The position numbers and the translations under genes are program-made. From contig NZ_JAYMEM010000004.1 in NCBI RefSeq assembly GCF_037029465.1, positions 25,420 through 89,419 of the forward strand: a DNA stretch of 64,000 nt. Direction: 5' to 3'. Shown here piece by piece: positions 36,447-46,492 of this stretch (position 1 is its first letter; each line of letters starts with the position of its first letter). Origin of the DNA: Mesoflavibacter sp037029465 (lineage in GTDB: Bacteria; Bacteroidota; Bacteroidia; Flavobacteriales; Flavobacteriaceae). Below the pieces are notes generated by a model. It was not told the origin of the DNA. It did no database searches and saw nothing but the letters and a program-made list of their open reading frames with translations.

Positions 36447-36484
36447 AAAAAAAGTGCTCCCCAAAAAGGAAGCACTTTTTTTAT
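36447..36484 (+). terminator. Terminator after the DUF3078 gene
   Basis: AAAAAAAGTGCT and AGCACTTTTTTT pair around CCCCAAAAAGGA, ending in a T-run. Confidence 0.9.
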
Positions 36485-36581
36485 GCGTTAGGGATTGAGC
36501 TATTGTTGGAGCACATCTTTGATTGCGACTAGCGAAAGCCCGACGCACTTTTGTCATTAAAAACAAAAGTGAGTAACGCCC
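36485..36581. repeat. Dispersed intergenic repeat element of flavobacterial type
   Basis: A segment of about 97 bp between two convergent genes is bounded by GCGTTAG (36485) and TAACGCCC (36574), which are inverted copies over 6 bp. The core holds GTTAGGGATTGA and AGCGAAAGCCCGAC. A perfect 8-bp hairpin, ACTTTTGT/ACAAAAGT, lies inside (36547-36570). From memory, the GGGATTGA...AGCGAAAGCCCGAC core recurs in intergenic DNA of many flavobacteria. No coding frame is present. Confidence 0.6.
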
Positions 36582-36589
36582 AAATTATT

Positions 36590-37819
36590 TTACTCTTCTT
36601 CGCCTAAGTTTTCGTAATCGTAATCCGGATACAAGAAGTGATTATAAGGAAAACGTGTAACGTGTATTTCTCTTACTTCATTATATACACGCTTTTTAAA
36701 TTCTTCTAAGTTTTTCTTGTTTAGCGCAGAGATAAATAAAGCATTGTCTTCTCCTACTCTATTCATCCAAGTCCTTTTCCATTCAGCTAAACTATAATGA
36801 TCTGTGGTACGTTCAGCAGTTAAGTCGGTTTCATCAAATGGTTCTGCCTTATAAGCATCAATCTTATTAAACACCATAATTGTAGGTTTGTCTGCGCTAT
36901 CAATTTCACCTAAAATTTTATTTACAGAAGCAATATGTTCTTCAAAATTTGGATGCGAAATATCTACAACATGTAGCAATAAATCTGCTTCACGCACTTC
37001 ATCTAACGTACTTTTAAAACTTTCTACCAATTGTGTTGGCAGCTTACGTATAAAACCAACAGTATCTGTTAATAAAAATGGTAAATTCTGAATTACAACT
37101 TTTCTAACTGTAGTATCTAAAGTTGCAAATAGTTTGTTTTCTGCAAAGACTTCAGATTTACTAATGGTGTTCATCAAAGTAGATTTACCGACGTTTGTAT
37201 AACCAACTAAAGCTACACGCACCATTTTACCACGGTTACCACGTTGCACAGCCATTTGCTTATCAATAGTTTTTATTTTAGCCTTTAACAATGCTATTTT
37301 ATCACGTACAATACGTCTATCGGTTTCAATCTCGGTTTCACCTGGTCCACGCATACCAATACCTCCTTTTTGACGCTCAAGGTGTGTCCACATTCCTTTA
37401 AGTCTTGGTAACAAGTATTCGCATTGTGCTAATTCTACCTGCGTACGTGCATAACTAGTTTGAGCACGTTGTGCAAAAATATCTAAGATTAAGTTGGTAC
37501 GGTCTAATACTTTAACACCTAAAATCTTACTAATATTGCGTTCTTGTGCTGCGCTTAACTCGTCATCAAAAATGGCTGTCCCAATTTCATTATCATCAAT
37601 AAACTGCTTTACCTCTTCCATTTTACCTGTACCAATAAATGTTTTTGGATTAGGCATCTCCATTTTTTGGGTAAAACGTTTTTTTACTTCTCCGCCTGCT
37701 GTATAGGTTAAAAACTCTAGTTCATCTAAGTATTCTTTAGATTGTGCTTCGTCTTGTTCTCTTGTTACTACACCAATTAATACGGCGCTTTCTAATTCTA
37801 TGTCTTTTTTCTCTAGCAT
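36590..37819 (-). CDS. hflX: GTPase HflX
   Basis: This 409-residue ribosome-associated GTPase has the N-terminal HflX domain with TYTAGGE and PNPKTFIGTGKMEEV. A basic linker carries KGGIGMRGPGETEIETDRR. The G domain has G1 GYTNVGKSTL near residue 205, G3 DTVGFIRKLP and G4 NKID near 320. HflX rescues or splits stalled 70S ribosomes under stress. Promoter box TAAATTTG lies 17 bp upstream. It is convergent with DUF3078 across the dispersed repeat. Confidence 0.95.
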   Translation of the reverse strand: MLEKKDIELESAVLIGVVTREQDEAQSKEYLDELEFLTYTAGGEVKKRFTQKMEMPNPKTFIGTGKMEEVKQFIDDNEIGTAIFDDELSAAQERNISKILGVKVLDRTNLILDIFAQRAQTSYARTQVELAQCEYLLPRLKGMWTHLERQKGGIGMRGPGETEIETDRRIVRDKIALLKAKIKTIDKQMAVQRGNRGKMVRVALVGYTNVGKSTLMNTISKSEVFAENKLFATLDTTVRKVVIQNLPFLLTDTVGFIRKLPTQLVESFKSTLDEVREADLLLHVVDISHPNFEEHIASVNKILGEIDSADKPTIMVFNKIDAYKAEPFDETDLTAERTTDHYSLAEWKRTWMNRVGEDNALFISALNKKNLEEFKKRVYNEVREIHVTRFPYNHFLYPDYDYENLGEEE

Positions 37820-37835
37820 ATAAATATTTATATTG

Positions 37836-37843
37836 CAAATTTA
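37836..37843 (-). promoter_or_regulatory. -7 box of hflX
   Basis: The minus strand reads TAAATTTG, 17 bp before the hflX start codon. The leader would be only about 10 nt. Confidence 0.55.
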
Positions 37844-37898
37844 CATAATTGTAGCCACAATAAATTTGCTATTTTTAGACTTTTAAAATTCTATCCTT

Positions 37899-38864
37899 TT
37901 GAAGTTTAATATATTTAAATCTAAAACTAATAAACAAACTGTTGCTTTTTATAATATCGAAAATCTTTTTGATATTTATGATGATGAATTTACTCGTGAT
38001 GATGATTTTATCCCTACTTCCAAAAAGCGCTGGACAGTTAAACGTTATAAAAATAAGCTACGTAAAATTGGTTATGCTATTTCTAACATTGGTAGAAAAG
38101 AAACCAACAGTCATCCAGCAATTATTGGTTTAGCAGAAGTAGAAAATGATGCTGTATTAAGGGATTTAATTGCTTCAAAACACCTTAAAGAGTATCCATA
38201 TCAATTTGTACATTATGATAGTCAAGATGAGCGTGGTATAGACGTAGCATTTATTTACGATAGTAAAAAGTTTGAGGTTTTACATTCTGAAATTTTCACT
38301 TTTACACTTACTGACGAAGATGGTTTACCTGATTATACCAGAGATATTTTATTAGTATCTGGCTTGTTTTTAGGTGAAGAAATGCATTTTATAGTTAACC
38401 ATTGGCCATCAAGAAGAACTGGCGATGTTGCTACCGAATTTAAACGCATTAAAGCTTCTGAGCAAGTTCAATCAATCATTAAACGCTTGCAAGAAGATTA
38501 CAAAAATCCTAAAATTTCAATTATGGGAGATTTTAATGATGATCCTTTTAGTAACAGTATCAAACAATTAGTTAATAATATTGGTTTATTTAATCCAATG
38601 GACACATTATTGTCGATAGATAGAGGCACGACAAGTCATAATTTTGAATGGAATTTGTTTGACCAAATCATAATCACTCATAATTTTTTTGAGCGTAAAC
38701 CAAAAACACTACGCTACGTAAAAGCAGATATTTATGATGCCGATTTTTTAAAACAATATGACGGCAAGTATAAAGGAACTCCATATCGCACTTACGTCGG
38801 CAAAACATACAAAGGTGGTTATAGTGACCATTTTCCTGTGTATATGATTTTAAATAAAAAATAA
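37899..38864 (+). CDS. Endonuclease/exonuclease/phosphatase-family protein, TTG start
   Basis: This 321-residue EEP-fold protein has no signal peptide. Motifs are FYNIENLFD at residues 18-26, GLAEVEND, VNHWPSRR, IMGDFNDDP near 210 and YSDHFPVYMIL at the end, giving the metal and catalytic residues of the fold. The first possible start in frame is TTG at 37899 (MKFNIF); no ATG exists before the catalytic motif, so TTG is the likely start. A TAAATTTG box lies 31 bp upstream. The substrate (nucleic acid or phospho-ester) is unknown. Confidence 0.85.
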   Translation: MKFNIFKSKTNKQTVAFYNIENLFDIYDDEFTRDDDFIPTSKKRWTVKRYKNKLRKIGYAISNIGRKETNSHPAIIGLAEVENDAVLRDLIASKHLKEYPYQFVHYDSQDERGIDVAFIYDSKKFEVLHSEIFTFTLTDEDGLPDYTRDILLVSGLFLGEEMHFIVNHWPSRRTGDVATEFKRIKASEQVQSIIKRLQEDYKNPKISIMGDFNDDPFSNSIKQLVNNIGLFNPMDTLLSIDRGTTSHNFEWNLFDQIIITHNFFERKPKTLRYVKADIYDADFLKQYDGKYKGTPYRTYVGKTYKGGYSDHFPVYMILNKK

Positions 38865-38916
38865 GTTTAAAATTAAATTAATATCTTTCATAGTAATCTT
38901 AGATTAAGTTTTTAAA

Positions 38917-41694
38917 ATGAAATTAAAAGTATTTTTAGTTTTTATATGTTTTATAGCAAGCCAGTTTGCTTATGCTCAATTCACACCTTATTTTGAAAAT
39001 TATTCGCTTTCAAAATATAATGCAGGTAACCAAAATTGGGGAATATCTAAAGCAGAAAATGGTAAAATATATGTAGCTAATAACAACGGACTCTTAATCT
39101 ATAATGGGCTAAACTGGAAAATAAAATCATTACCAAATAAAACTACATTAAGATCTGTGCTTGCTGTAAAAGATAGGATTTACACAGGTTCTTATGAAGA
39201 GTTTGGCTACTGGGATTACAACGAAAAAGGACAAATTATTTATCACTCGCTTTCGCATTTACTTAATAAAACTAAATCTACAAGTGAAGAATTTTGGCAA
39301 ATTTTAGAATATAATGACAAAATTGTTTTTAGATCGTTTCAAAATATTTATGTCTATCAAAATGACACTATCACTAGAATAAGCCCATCATCGACAGTAA
39401 TTTCATGCAGCATCGTTAATGATATTCTTTATGTTTCAACCTTAAACGAAGGTGTTTTTATACTAAACAAACAACTTCAGTTAACACCAATTCTTAAAAA
39501 CGAAATCATTAAGGGTGACCGCATAATTTCAATTTCAAAATATAAAAACCAACTACTGCTTACAACAGACTTAAAAGGTTGCTTTATTATAAAAGATAAT
39601 GATTTAGAACCGGCAAATCTTCCTATTAATCAAACTATAAAAAAACATCAACTTAACACTTTTAGTCAACTTGAAAACGGAAATTTAGTTTTTGGAACCA
39701 TAAAAAATGGAGTTTACATCACTAATCATAACGGAGAAGTACTTTATAACATCAATAAAGAAAATGGATTGGCTAACAATACGGTTTTAAGTGTTTTAAT
39801 TGAAAAAAACGAAACTATTTGGTTGTGTTTAGATAACGGTCTTTCTAAAATTGATTTAAAAAATAACATTTCTTATTACAATGATGTTACTGGTAAGCTA
39901 GGCGCTGTCTACGATGTAATAGATTTTGAAGACACCATTTTTATTGGCAGCAATACAGGTTTATATTATTTGGATCAAGAGCATAAACTTACTTTTATAG
40001 AAGGCACACAAGGACAAGTTTGGGATTTAAAAATTATAGACAACCAGCTATTTTGTGGTCATAATAACGGTACTTTTTTAGTTGAAAAGGATGAAGTAAA
40101 TCTTATTTCAAATTTTACAGGTGGTTGGACGCTAAAGAAAATTCCGGACATGGACATTTACATTCAAGGGACATATGCAGGTTTAGTTAAGTTTGAAAAA
40201 GATGAAGATAATTGGAAAGCAAACCATTTAGGTAAAACAACAAATCCTATTCGGTTTTTAGAATTTGAAAACAAACAACAAGCATGGGCTGCAAATGCTT
40301 ACAAAGGATTAAATAAAGTAGTTTTTAATGATACTTATGATTCCATTACCCAAGTCATAGACTACAAAGACAAAGGATTAGAAACAGATTATAATGTAAG
40401 AGTCTACAAGCTTAAAAACACAATTTGTTTTAAGACTAATGATGGCTGGAAAAAATACGAGCCCTTAATTGATAGTATTGTGCCTTATTCATTTTTAAAT
40501 GAAAAAATTGGTCAAAATTCAGATGTTGTTTCCGAAGCATCGACCAATAGTATATTCTTTAAAAACAACAAAGGAATTATTAAACTTGACGAAAATAATA
40601 ACGCTAAAGAAGTCCTTACAAGAAACTATTATGATAACCGTATCATTTTAGGTTACGAAAATGTATCTAGACTAAACGACTCTACCTACACGTTAAACCT
40701 AAATGATGGATTTCTGGTTTTTAATACAAATCATTTTTTCTCTACTCAAACGCCTAAAGAACCAAGTATAGAACAAATAAAAGTAAACAACACTTTTGTC
40801 ACGTTAAATACAAACATCATAGATATTCCTAATAATGGAAATGTAAATATTACTATATCTTCACCTTTGTCCGATAGCCATAATTTTGAATATAGCCTTA
40901 GTACAGATCCAAATAAATGGGAAAAAGTAGACAACGAAAACTTAGTATTATCAAATCTAAAAAATGGTGATTTTGAAGTGCTTTTTAGAGCAACAAATAA
41001 ATCTGGACAAACATCAGAAGTCAAAGCATTAAAACTTCATGTATTACCACCATGGTACAAATCTAGCTTAGGTTTTTTATTGTACTTCATTGCAGCATTA
41101 ATCTTAACAGGAGTATTTTATTTTCTACATACAAGAAAAATGTATAAAGAGCAAAGACGCTTGCAAATAGAATTAAAACGTGAACAACAACATTTATTGA
41201 GAGAAAAAAACATAGAAAACGAGCGTAAACTTGTAGAAATAAAAAATGAAGCTCTAGAAAGCGAAATCCAACTAAAAAGTAAGCAACTTGCGAATACTGC
41301 AATAGCACTTGTAAAAAAGAATGAAGCGCTGCTAGAAATTAAAAAGGATTTACAAATTAATGATGGTCAATTTAGCAACAAATTAATCAACCGTAGACTA
41401 CAGAAAAAAATCGATCAGACCATTGGTAATAAAGATCAATGGGAGATTTTTGAATACAACTTTAACCAAGTTCATGAAAAGTTTTTCAATCAATTAAAGT
41501 CAAAACATCCTAAGTTATCTCATAAAGATTTAAAGCTTTCTGCCTACATCAAAATGAATTTAACCACAAAAGAAATTGCACCACTAATGAATATCTCAAC
41601 ACGCGGTGTAGAGACCCATAGATATCGTCTAAAAAGAAAACTAAATATTGATAAAGACGACTCTTTAACCGAATATTTGCACAGTTTCAATTAG
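38917..41694 (+). CDS. Propeller/Y_Y_Y/LuxR-type membrane regulator of the PUL
   Basis: This 925-residue one-protein sensor-regulator has a signal peptide (about 1-21, ending FAYAQ). The periplasmic two-component-regulator propeller repeats run to about residue 620 (for example GLANNTVLSVLIEKNETIWLCLDNGLSKID). A Y_Y_Y-like domain (640-710) is followed by a single TM helix (714-735) and a cytoplasmic coiled coil (738-820). The C-terminus is a helix-turn-helix of LuxR type (865-925, LTTKEIAPLMNISTRGVETHRYRLKRKL). There is no kinase or receiver, so binding of a glycan ligand should act directly on DNA binding. It sits 222 bp upstream of susC with phased TACGTCA repeats between, so it is the likely activator of that PUL. 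Confidence 0.9.
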   Translation: MKLKVFLVFICFIASQFAYAQFTPYFENYSLSKYNAGNQNWGISKAENGKIYVANNNGLLIYNGLNWKIKSLPNKTTLRSVLAVKDRIYTGSYEEFGYWDYNEKGQIIYHSLSHLLNKTKSTSEEFWQILEYNDKIVFRSFQNIYVYQNDTITRISPSSTVISCSIVNDILYVSTLNEGVFILNKQLQLTPILKNEIIKGDRIISISKYKNQLLLTTDLKGCFIIKDNDLEPANLPINQTIKKHQLNTFSQLENGNLVFGTIKNGVYITNHNGEVLYNINKENGLANNTVLSVLIEKNETIWLCLDNGLSKIDLKNNISYYNDVTGKLGAVYDVIDFEDTIFIGSNTGLYYLDQEHKLTFIEGTQGQVWDLKIIDNQLFCGHNNGTFLVEKDEVNLISNFTGGWTLKKIPDMDIYIQGTYAGLVKFEKDEDNWKANHLGKTTNPIRFLEFENKQQAWAANAYKGLNKVVFNDTYDSITQVIDYKDKGLETDYNVRVYKLKNTICFKTNDGWKKYEPLIDSIVPYSFLNEKIGQNSDVVSEASTNSIFFKNNKGIIKLDENNNAKEVLTRNYYDNRIILGYENVSRLNDSTYTLNLNDGFLVFNTNHFFSTQTPKEPSIEQIKVNNTFVTLNTNIIDIPNNGNVNITISSPLSDSHNFEYSLSTDPNKWEKVDNENLVLSNLKNGDFEVLFRATNKSGQTSEVKALKLHVLPPWYKSSLGFLLYFIAALILTGVFYFLHTRKMYKEQRRLQIELKREQQHLLREKNIENERKLVEIKNEALESEIQLKSKQLANTAIALVKKNEALLEIKKDLQINDGQFSNKLINRRLQKKIDQTIGNKDQWEIFEYNFNQVHEKFFNQLKSKHPKLSHKDLKLSAYIKMNLTTKEIAPLMNISTRGVETHRYRLKRKLNIDKDDSLTEYLHSFN

Positions 41695-41727
41695 TGCATT
41701 TTTTGCTAAAATTTATTATTTTTTATA

Positions 41728-41836
41728 TACGTCATTACTACGTCACTATAACGTTTTAGTTGCGTATTTATTAATTTTTAAGCAGTTTAATAGTACGTCA
41801 TAGCTGTGTTTTTAACAATTTCTTAATAATGACGTA
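41728..41836 (+). promoter_or_regulatory. Phased TACGTCA repeats, candidate operator of the PUL
   Basis: Exact TACGTCA occurs at 41728, 41739 and 41794, and its inverted form TGACGTA at 41830. Partial copies AACGTTT at 41750 and TGCGTAT at 41761 fall on the same 11-bp lattice; 41794 is three further steps of 11 along. The inverted copy lies just upstream of a near -7 box (TGTATTTG, 41844-41851). All copies are in the 222-bp gap between the LuxR-type regulator and susC. Confidence 0.65.
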
Positions 41837-41916
41837 ATCAAAATGTATTTGTAAATAAAAGTTTTTGTTAAATAGCTGTTAATTTTACTCCACTAACTTT
41901 CAAAAACAAAAAGTAA

Positions 41917-44900
41917 ATGAGAACAAAAATTAGCGTTTTATTCTTCTTCTTATTGGGTATTAGTTTGTATGCCCAAGACAGAACAATTACAGGTACTGTA
42001 ACAAGTTCAGAAGATGGATTACCCATACCTAGTGCAAATATTGTTATAAAAGGCACTAGTAATGGGACAAGCACAGACTTTGACGGTAATTATACTATTA
42101 ACGCCAACCAAGGAGATGTATTAGAATTTAGTTACATTGGTTTTAAAACTGTAGATGTAACTATAGACAGCCAAAGCAATATTGACATAGCTATGGAGAC
42201 TCAAGTTTCTGACTTAGAAGAAGTAGTTATTGTTGGATATGGCTCACAAAAAAAATCAGATTTAACAGGAGCGATTGCTACTGTAGATTCTGAAGTAATC
42301 GAAAAAACTCCTAACAGTAATGTAATGCAGTCATTACAAGGTAAAGTGCCTGGTGTGCAAATTACAAGTGCTGGATCACCAGGAGATTCTCCTAATGTCA
42401 GAATTCGTGGTGTAAATACTATTAATGGTAGTCAAAACCCTCTTTATGTTGTAGATGGCAACTGGTATGACAATATTGACTTTTTAGATAATAGCCAAAT
42501 AGAAAATGTATCTGTTTTAAAAGATGTGTCTTCTACAGCTATTTTTGGTCAAAGAGGTAGTAATGGTGTTATCATTATTAAAACTAAAGGAGGAAAAAAA
42601 GGTAGAAAACCCGTAATTACTTATAATGGATATACAGGTATTCAGCATGCACAAAACGTATTGAAAATGGCAAATGCAGAACAGTTTGTAACTATGGTTT
42701 ATGAGTCTGGTTCTGCTGCAGACATTCAATATGTTGAAAATGCAATTCAGCGCTTTGGTAGAAGTAGAATTAATCCTAATATTCCAAATGTAAATACAGA
42801 TTGGTACAGAGAAGTTTTAAGAGATGCGCCTATTACTAATCATAGTTTAGGAGTCACTGGTGGTGGAGAAAATTCTAATTATGGAATTAACACTAGTTAT
42901 TTCTCACAAGAAGGTATTTTAGATATGAAAAACGAATACGAACGTTTTAACATTCAAGCTAACTTAGATATAGATGTTTCAGATCGTTTTAAAATTGGTG
43001 TAAATAGTGCATTTAGCAATGCTACAAAGTACAACCCTGAAAACGGAGCTTGGTTTCAGGCTTACTTTGCTGTACCTATTTTACCAAAATACGACTATGC
43101 AAACACTGGGGCAGATCCAATACCTTTCTCTGATGCAACATTGTTAGATTATAGAGGCTCTCAAAACCCATTTCCTGCAATGACTTTTAATGATAATCAA
43201 TTAAGAATAAGAAAACTTCTTACAAGTATATATGCAGAGTATTACCTTATACCTGACAAGCTATCATTTAAAACCACTTACTATAATGACTATTCAACAA
43301 TTTTAGAAAGAAATGTATATCTACCTTACTTTATCTCTGGTCAATCTCAAAGACAAGTTTCTAGTATTAGAAGAGCTAATTTAACAACATCTAACCAAAT
43401 GTGGGATAATCTTTTAACATACTCTGACACTTTTGGAAAACACGCTTTAAAAGTAATTGGAGGTACATCTTTTAGAGACTTACACACTAACAGCTTCTCT
43501 GCAACAGGAGACGATATTAGAGCTGTAGATTTTGAAAGCTCTTGGTATCTAAATTTTGCAGATAAAGACTCTTTTAATGGTAGGGTTTTTGAAAGTGCTG
43601 ACAGATTTTATTACATGTCTTACCTAGGTAGATTAGAATATAGTTTTGATGATAAATATTTGTTTAATGCAACAGTAAGACGTGAAGGTGACTCTAAATT
43701 TCCTAGACAAATTTGGAAAACAACACCTCAGCTTGGTTTAGGTTGGGTAATTTCAAATGAAAAATTCTTAAGTGATAATAATTATATAGACTTCTTAAAG
43801 TTAAGAGCAACATGGGGACAATTAGCTAATGGATCTTTATCCGGTAGTTCTGGCACCAATACTATCAATACTATTGTTACTGCAATTGATGATACACAAA
43901 CAGGTGGTATTATAGGAAGTTCTACTTTTCAAAATCTTAAAAGAGAGATTATGGAAGAAACAAACTTTGGTATTAGTGCAAGATTATTTAATAGTAGACT
44001 AAGTCTTGAGGCAGATTATTACATAAGAGATATTAAAGACTTAGTAGCCTCAAGAGAAGTACCTATAACTGGTAATTTTGTTTTTGACAACATTGGAGAG
44101 ATGAGAAACAAAGGTTTTGAATTTGCAGCCAATTGGAATCAAACTATCAATGATAACTGGAAATTCTCTATTGGAGGAAACTTTGCTACACTCGACAACG
44201 AAGTTACTAAACTAGATAACGGTCGCGAATATATAGATACTGGTAGTGCAGAATTTAGACAGAGAATACAAGTAGGAGAACCAATAAACCACTTCTTTGG
44301 ATTAGAAGTAGCGGGAGTATACCAAAATAATACTGAAGTAGCAAACGATCCAATTGCTGTAGATAACGGTTTAGTGCCTGGAGATTTTAAATATGTAGAC
44401 CAAAATAACGATGGTATTATAGACGATAATGATAGAGTTAACATAGGCTCTTATCTACCTACATTCAATTATGGTGCTAATATAAAAGTGTCATACAAAA
44501 ACTTTGATTTATCAATAGACATGCAAGGTCAATCTGGTAACCAAATACTAAATCGAAAAAGAGGTGAAGTAATTTTTACAAACGATACCAATATGGATGC
44601 AGATTTTGCGATTAACAGATGGCATGGAGAAGGTACTACAAACTCTTATCCTTCAGCAGCAGGAAGAAGAAAAGCTTGGAACCAAAAAATGAGTTCATTC
44701 TTTATAGAAGATGGAGCATACTTCCGTATCCAAAACATTCAGTTAGCTTATACAATAAAAGCAGGAACATTACTAGGCGATAACATGCCAGAGACAAGAG
44801 TTTATTTTACTGCAGACAGACCATTTACATTCTTTAACTACAACGGGTTTAATCCAGAAGTAGCTAATGGTGTAGACAGACAAACATATCCAGTACCTGC

Positions 44901-44934
44901 AGTATACACCGTTGGAGTTAACGTAAAAATTTAA
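41917..44934 (+). CDS. SusC/RagA TonB-linked outer-membrane transporter
   Basis: This 1005-residue protein has a signal peptide ending SLYAQ (20). A CarboxypepD_reg-like N-terminal domain (22-85, TITGTVTSSEDGLPIPSANI) precedes the TonB box/plug with VVIVGYGSQKKSDLTGAI and the SusC signature (LQGKVPGVQI, VRIRGVNT, NPLYVVDG). The barrel ends in aromatic strands (YTVGVNVKI). With the adjacent SusD it imports oligosaccharides across the outer membrane. It is the first gene of the catabolic operon, preceded by the candidate operator. Confidence 0.97.
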   Translation: MRTKISVLFFFLLGISLYAQDRTITGTVTSSEDGLPIPSANIVIKGTSNGTSTDFDGNYTINANQGDVLEFSYIGFKTVDVTIDSQSNIDIAMETQVSDLEEVVIVGYGSQKKSDLTGAIATVDSEVIEKTPNSNVMQSLQGKVPGVQITSAGSPGDSPNVRIRGVNTINGSQNPLYVVDGNWYDNIDFLDNSQIENVSVLKDVSSTAIFGQRGSNGVIIIKTKGGKKGRKPVITYNGYTGIQHAQNVLKMANAEQFVTMVYESGSAADIQYVENAIQRFGRSRINPNIPNVNTDWYREVLRDAPITNHSLGVTGGGENSNYGINTSYFSQEGILDMKNEYERFNIQANLDIDVSDRFKIGVNSAFSNATKYNPENGAWFQAYFAVPILPKYDYANTGADPIPFSDATLLDYRGSQNPFPAMTFNDNQLRIRKLLTSIYAEYYLIPDKLSFKTTYYNDYSTILERNVYLPYFISGQSQRQVSSIRRANLTTSNQMWDNLLTYSDTFGKHALKVIGGTSFRDLHTNSFSATGDDIRAVDFESSWYLNFADKDSFNGRVFESADRFYYMSYLGRLEYSFDDKYLFNATVRREGDSKFPRQIWKTTPQLGLGWVISNEKFLSDNNYIDFLKLRATWGQLANGSLSGSSGTNTINTIVTAIDDTQTGGIIGSSTFQNLKREIMEETNFGISARLFNSRLSLEADYYIRDIKDLVASREVPITGNFVFDNIGEMRNKGFEFAANWNQTINDNWKFSIGGNFATLDNEVTKLDNGREYIDTGSAEFRQRIQVGEPINHFFGLEVAGVYQNNTEVANDPIAVDNGLVPGDFKYVDQNNDGIIDDNDRVNIGSYLPTFNYGANIKVSYKNFDLSIDMQGQSGNQILNRKRGEVIFTNDTNMDADFAINRWHGEGTTNSYPSAAGRRKAWNQKMSSFFIEDGAYFRIQNIQLAYTIKAGTLLGDNMPETRVYFTADRPFTFFNYNGFNPEVANGVDRQTYPVPAVYTVGVNVKI

Positions 44935-44948
44935 AAAAGAAAAGCTTT

Positions 44949-46481
44949 ATGAAAAATTTAAAACAAAACTTTAAACAACTAACATTATTGTTAGCAGTGG
45001 GTTTTACTTTCTTCAATTGTAATGATAAATTAGAAGAAATTGAAGGTCAAGTAGCAACAGACGATTTAGATTACACTATTTCTAGTGATATGGTTTTACC
45101 ATTAATTGGAGCATATTCCACAACATATACAAGAGGTTGGGAAGACCCTTTACTAGTAGGAGTAAGAGGTGATGACGTTAATGCTGGAGGACTTGGTGAC
45201 CAACCGCTTTTTGCAGAAACAGACTTATATAACTATGACAACGGTTTTTGGATGTATAACCAAGTTTGGAAAAACTTTTATGGAGATATTGTAGACGTTC
45301 TTAATGCAGGTGAAATAATTCAAAGATATGGAGAATTTGCAACCGGATCTTACGTAGATTTAGCAAATCAATACGTAGCAGAAACAAAAGTTTTAAGTGG
45401 TTTTCAACACTTACAAATGTCTCGTCTTTGGGGGAATATTTATATCATTCAAAACCCAGCAGACCCACAAATTGATATCGATAATGGTATAGATTCTAAA
45501 ATGGAAGTCATGCAATATGTCTCAGATTTAATGGATGAAGCAATTCCATATTTACCAGATGCTAGACCTAACGAACGTGAAGACGTTCCTGGTGGAGTAA
45601 CAAAATATACTGCACTTGCTGTAAAAGCTTTAGCTAATTTAGAAATGGAAAATTATCAAGGTGTTGCCGATGCTACTGAAGAAATAATTAGCTCAGATAA
45701 ATTTAGTTTATTCCCTGATTTTTATGAACTATTTAAAAAACCAGGAAAACTTTGTAATGAAAACTTATTTGAATTACAATTTTCAGACTACAACACAGAT
45801 TCTGGAGACGTGAACAATCATCTTTTTGCACCTTTTGGTCCTTCAAATTGGACACCAGTGGTAGAAACCGCATCTGGTGGTTGGGGTTTTTATGAGCCAA
45901 GCTTAAAATTCATAAAATTCATGCTTGACAGAGGTGATCAAACAAGATTGGTTACTAGTGTGTGTTTTACACCTAGAGGTATAGATGAAATAATGGAAGA
46001 TCCTGCATACGCAACACTTCCTAATTACATATCTAACACAACACCATCTGGTGATATCTTTAATGACTATCCAAGAGCAATGTTTGCAAGTGGTAAACAC
46101 TACTTGCCTTCTACACAACTTACACCTGGAAGAAATAGTTATGGATCAAGTAAAAACCTAATTGCTATTAGATATGCTGAAATCCTATTAATGTATGCAG
46201 AAGCTTTAACTCAAGGTGCTACAGGTACAGTAATGACAGCAGACGAAGCTGTTAACGAAGTACGTAATAGAGTTGGAATGACGCCATTATCAGGAGTTAC
46301 CAACGATGACGTTATGGACGAAAAATTTGCTGAATTAGCAATGGAATGGGGCGTACGTTACTTTGACATGATAAGATTAAACAGATATGACGAATTAAGT
46401 TATGAGGGCAGAACTTTTACTGCAGAAGATGAATATTTACCATATCCACAAGCACAAGTAGATTTATTACCTCTTGAATAA
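44949..46481 (+). CDS. SusD/RagB outer-membrane glycan-binding lipoprotein
   Basis: This 510-residue lipoprotein has lipobox FFNC at about residue 25. It has a SusD-like N-terminal TPR region (AETKVLSGFQHLQMSRLWG, MDEAIPYLPDARPNE) and the C-terminal RagB/SusD domain (SSKNLIAIRYAEILLMYAEALTQ, DEAVNEVRNRVGM, WGVRYFDMIRLNRYDEL). It forms the lid of the SusC transporter and binds the incoming oligosaccharide. It starts 14 bp after susC. Confidence 0.97.
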   Translation: MKNLKQNFKQLTLLLAVGFTFFNCNDKLEEIEGQVATDDLDYTISSDMVLPLIGAYSTTYTRGWEDPLLVGVRGDDVNAGGLGDQPLFAETDLYNYDNGFWMYNQVWKNFYGDIVDVLNAGEIIQRYGEFATGSYVDLANQYVAETKVLSGFQHLQMSRLWGNIYIIQNPADPQIDIDNGIDSKMEVMQYVSDLMDEAIPYLPDARPNEREDVPGGVTKYTALAVKALANLEMENYQGVADATEEIISSDKFSLFPDFYELFKKPGKLCNENLFELQFSDYNTDSGDVNNHLFAPFGPSNWTPVVETASGGWGFYEPSLKFIKFMLDRGDQTRLVTSVCFTPRGIDEIMEDPAYATLPNYISNTTPSGDIFNDYPRAMFASGKHYLPSTQLTPGRNSYGSSKNLIAIRYAEILLMYAEALTQGATGTVMTADEAVNEVRNRVGMTPLSGVTNDDVMDEKFAELAMEWGVRYFDMIRLNRYDELSYEGRTFTAEDEYLPYPQAQVDLLPLE

Positions 46482-46492
46482 AAAATTAAATT

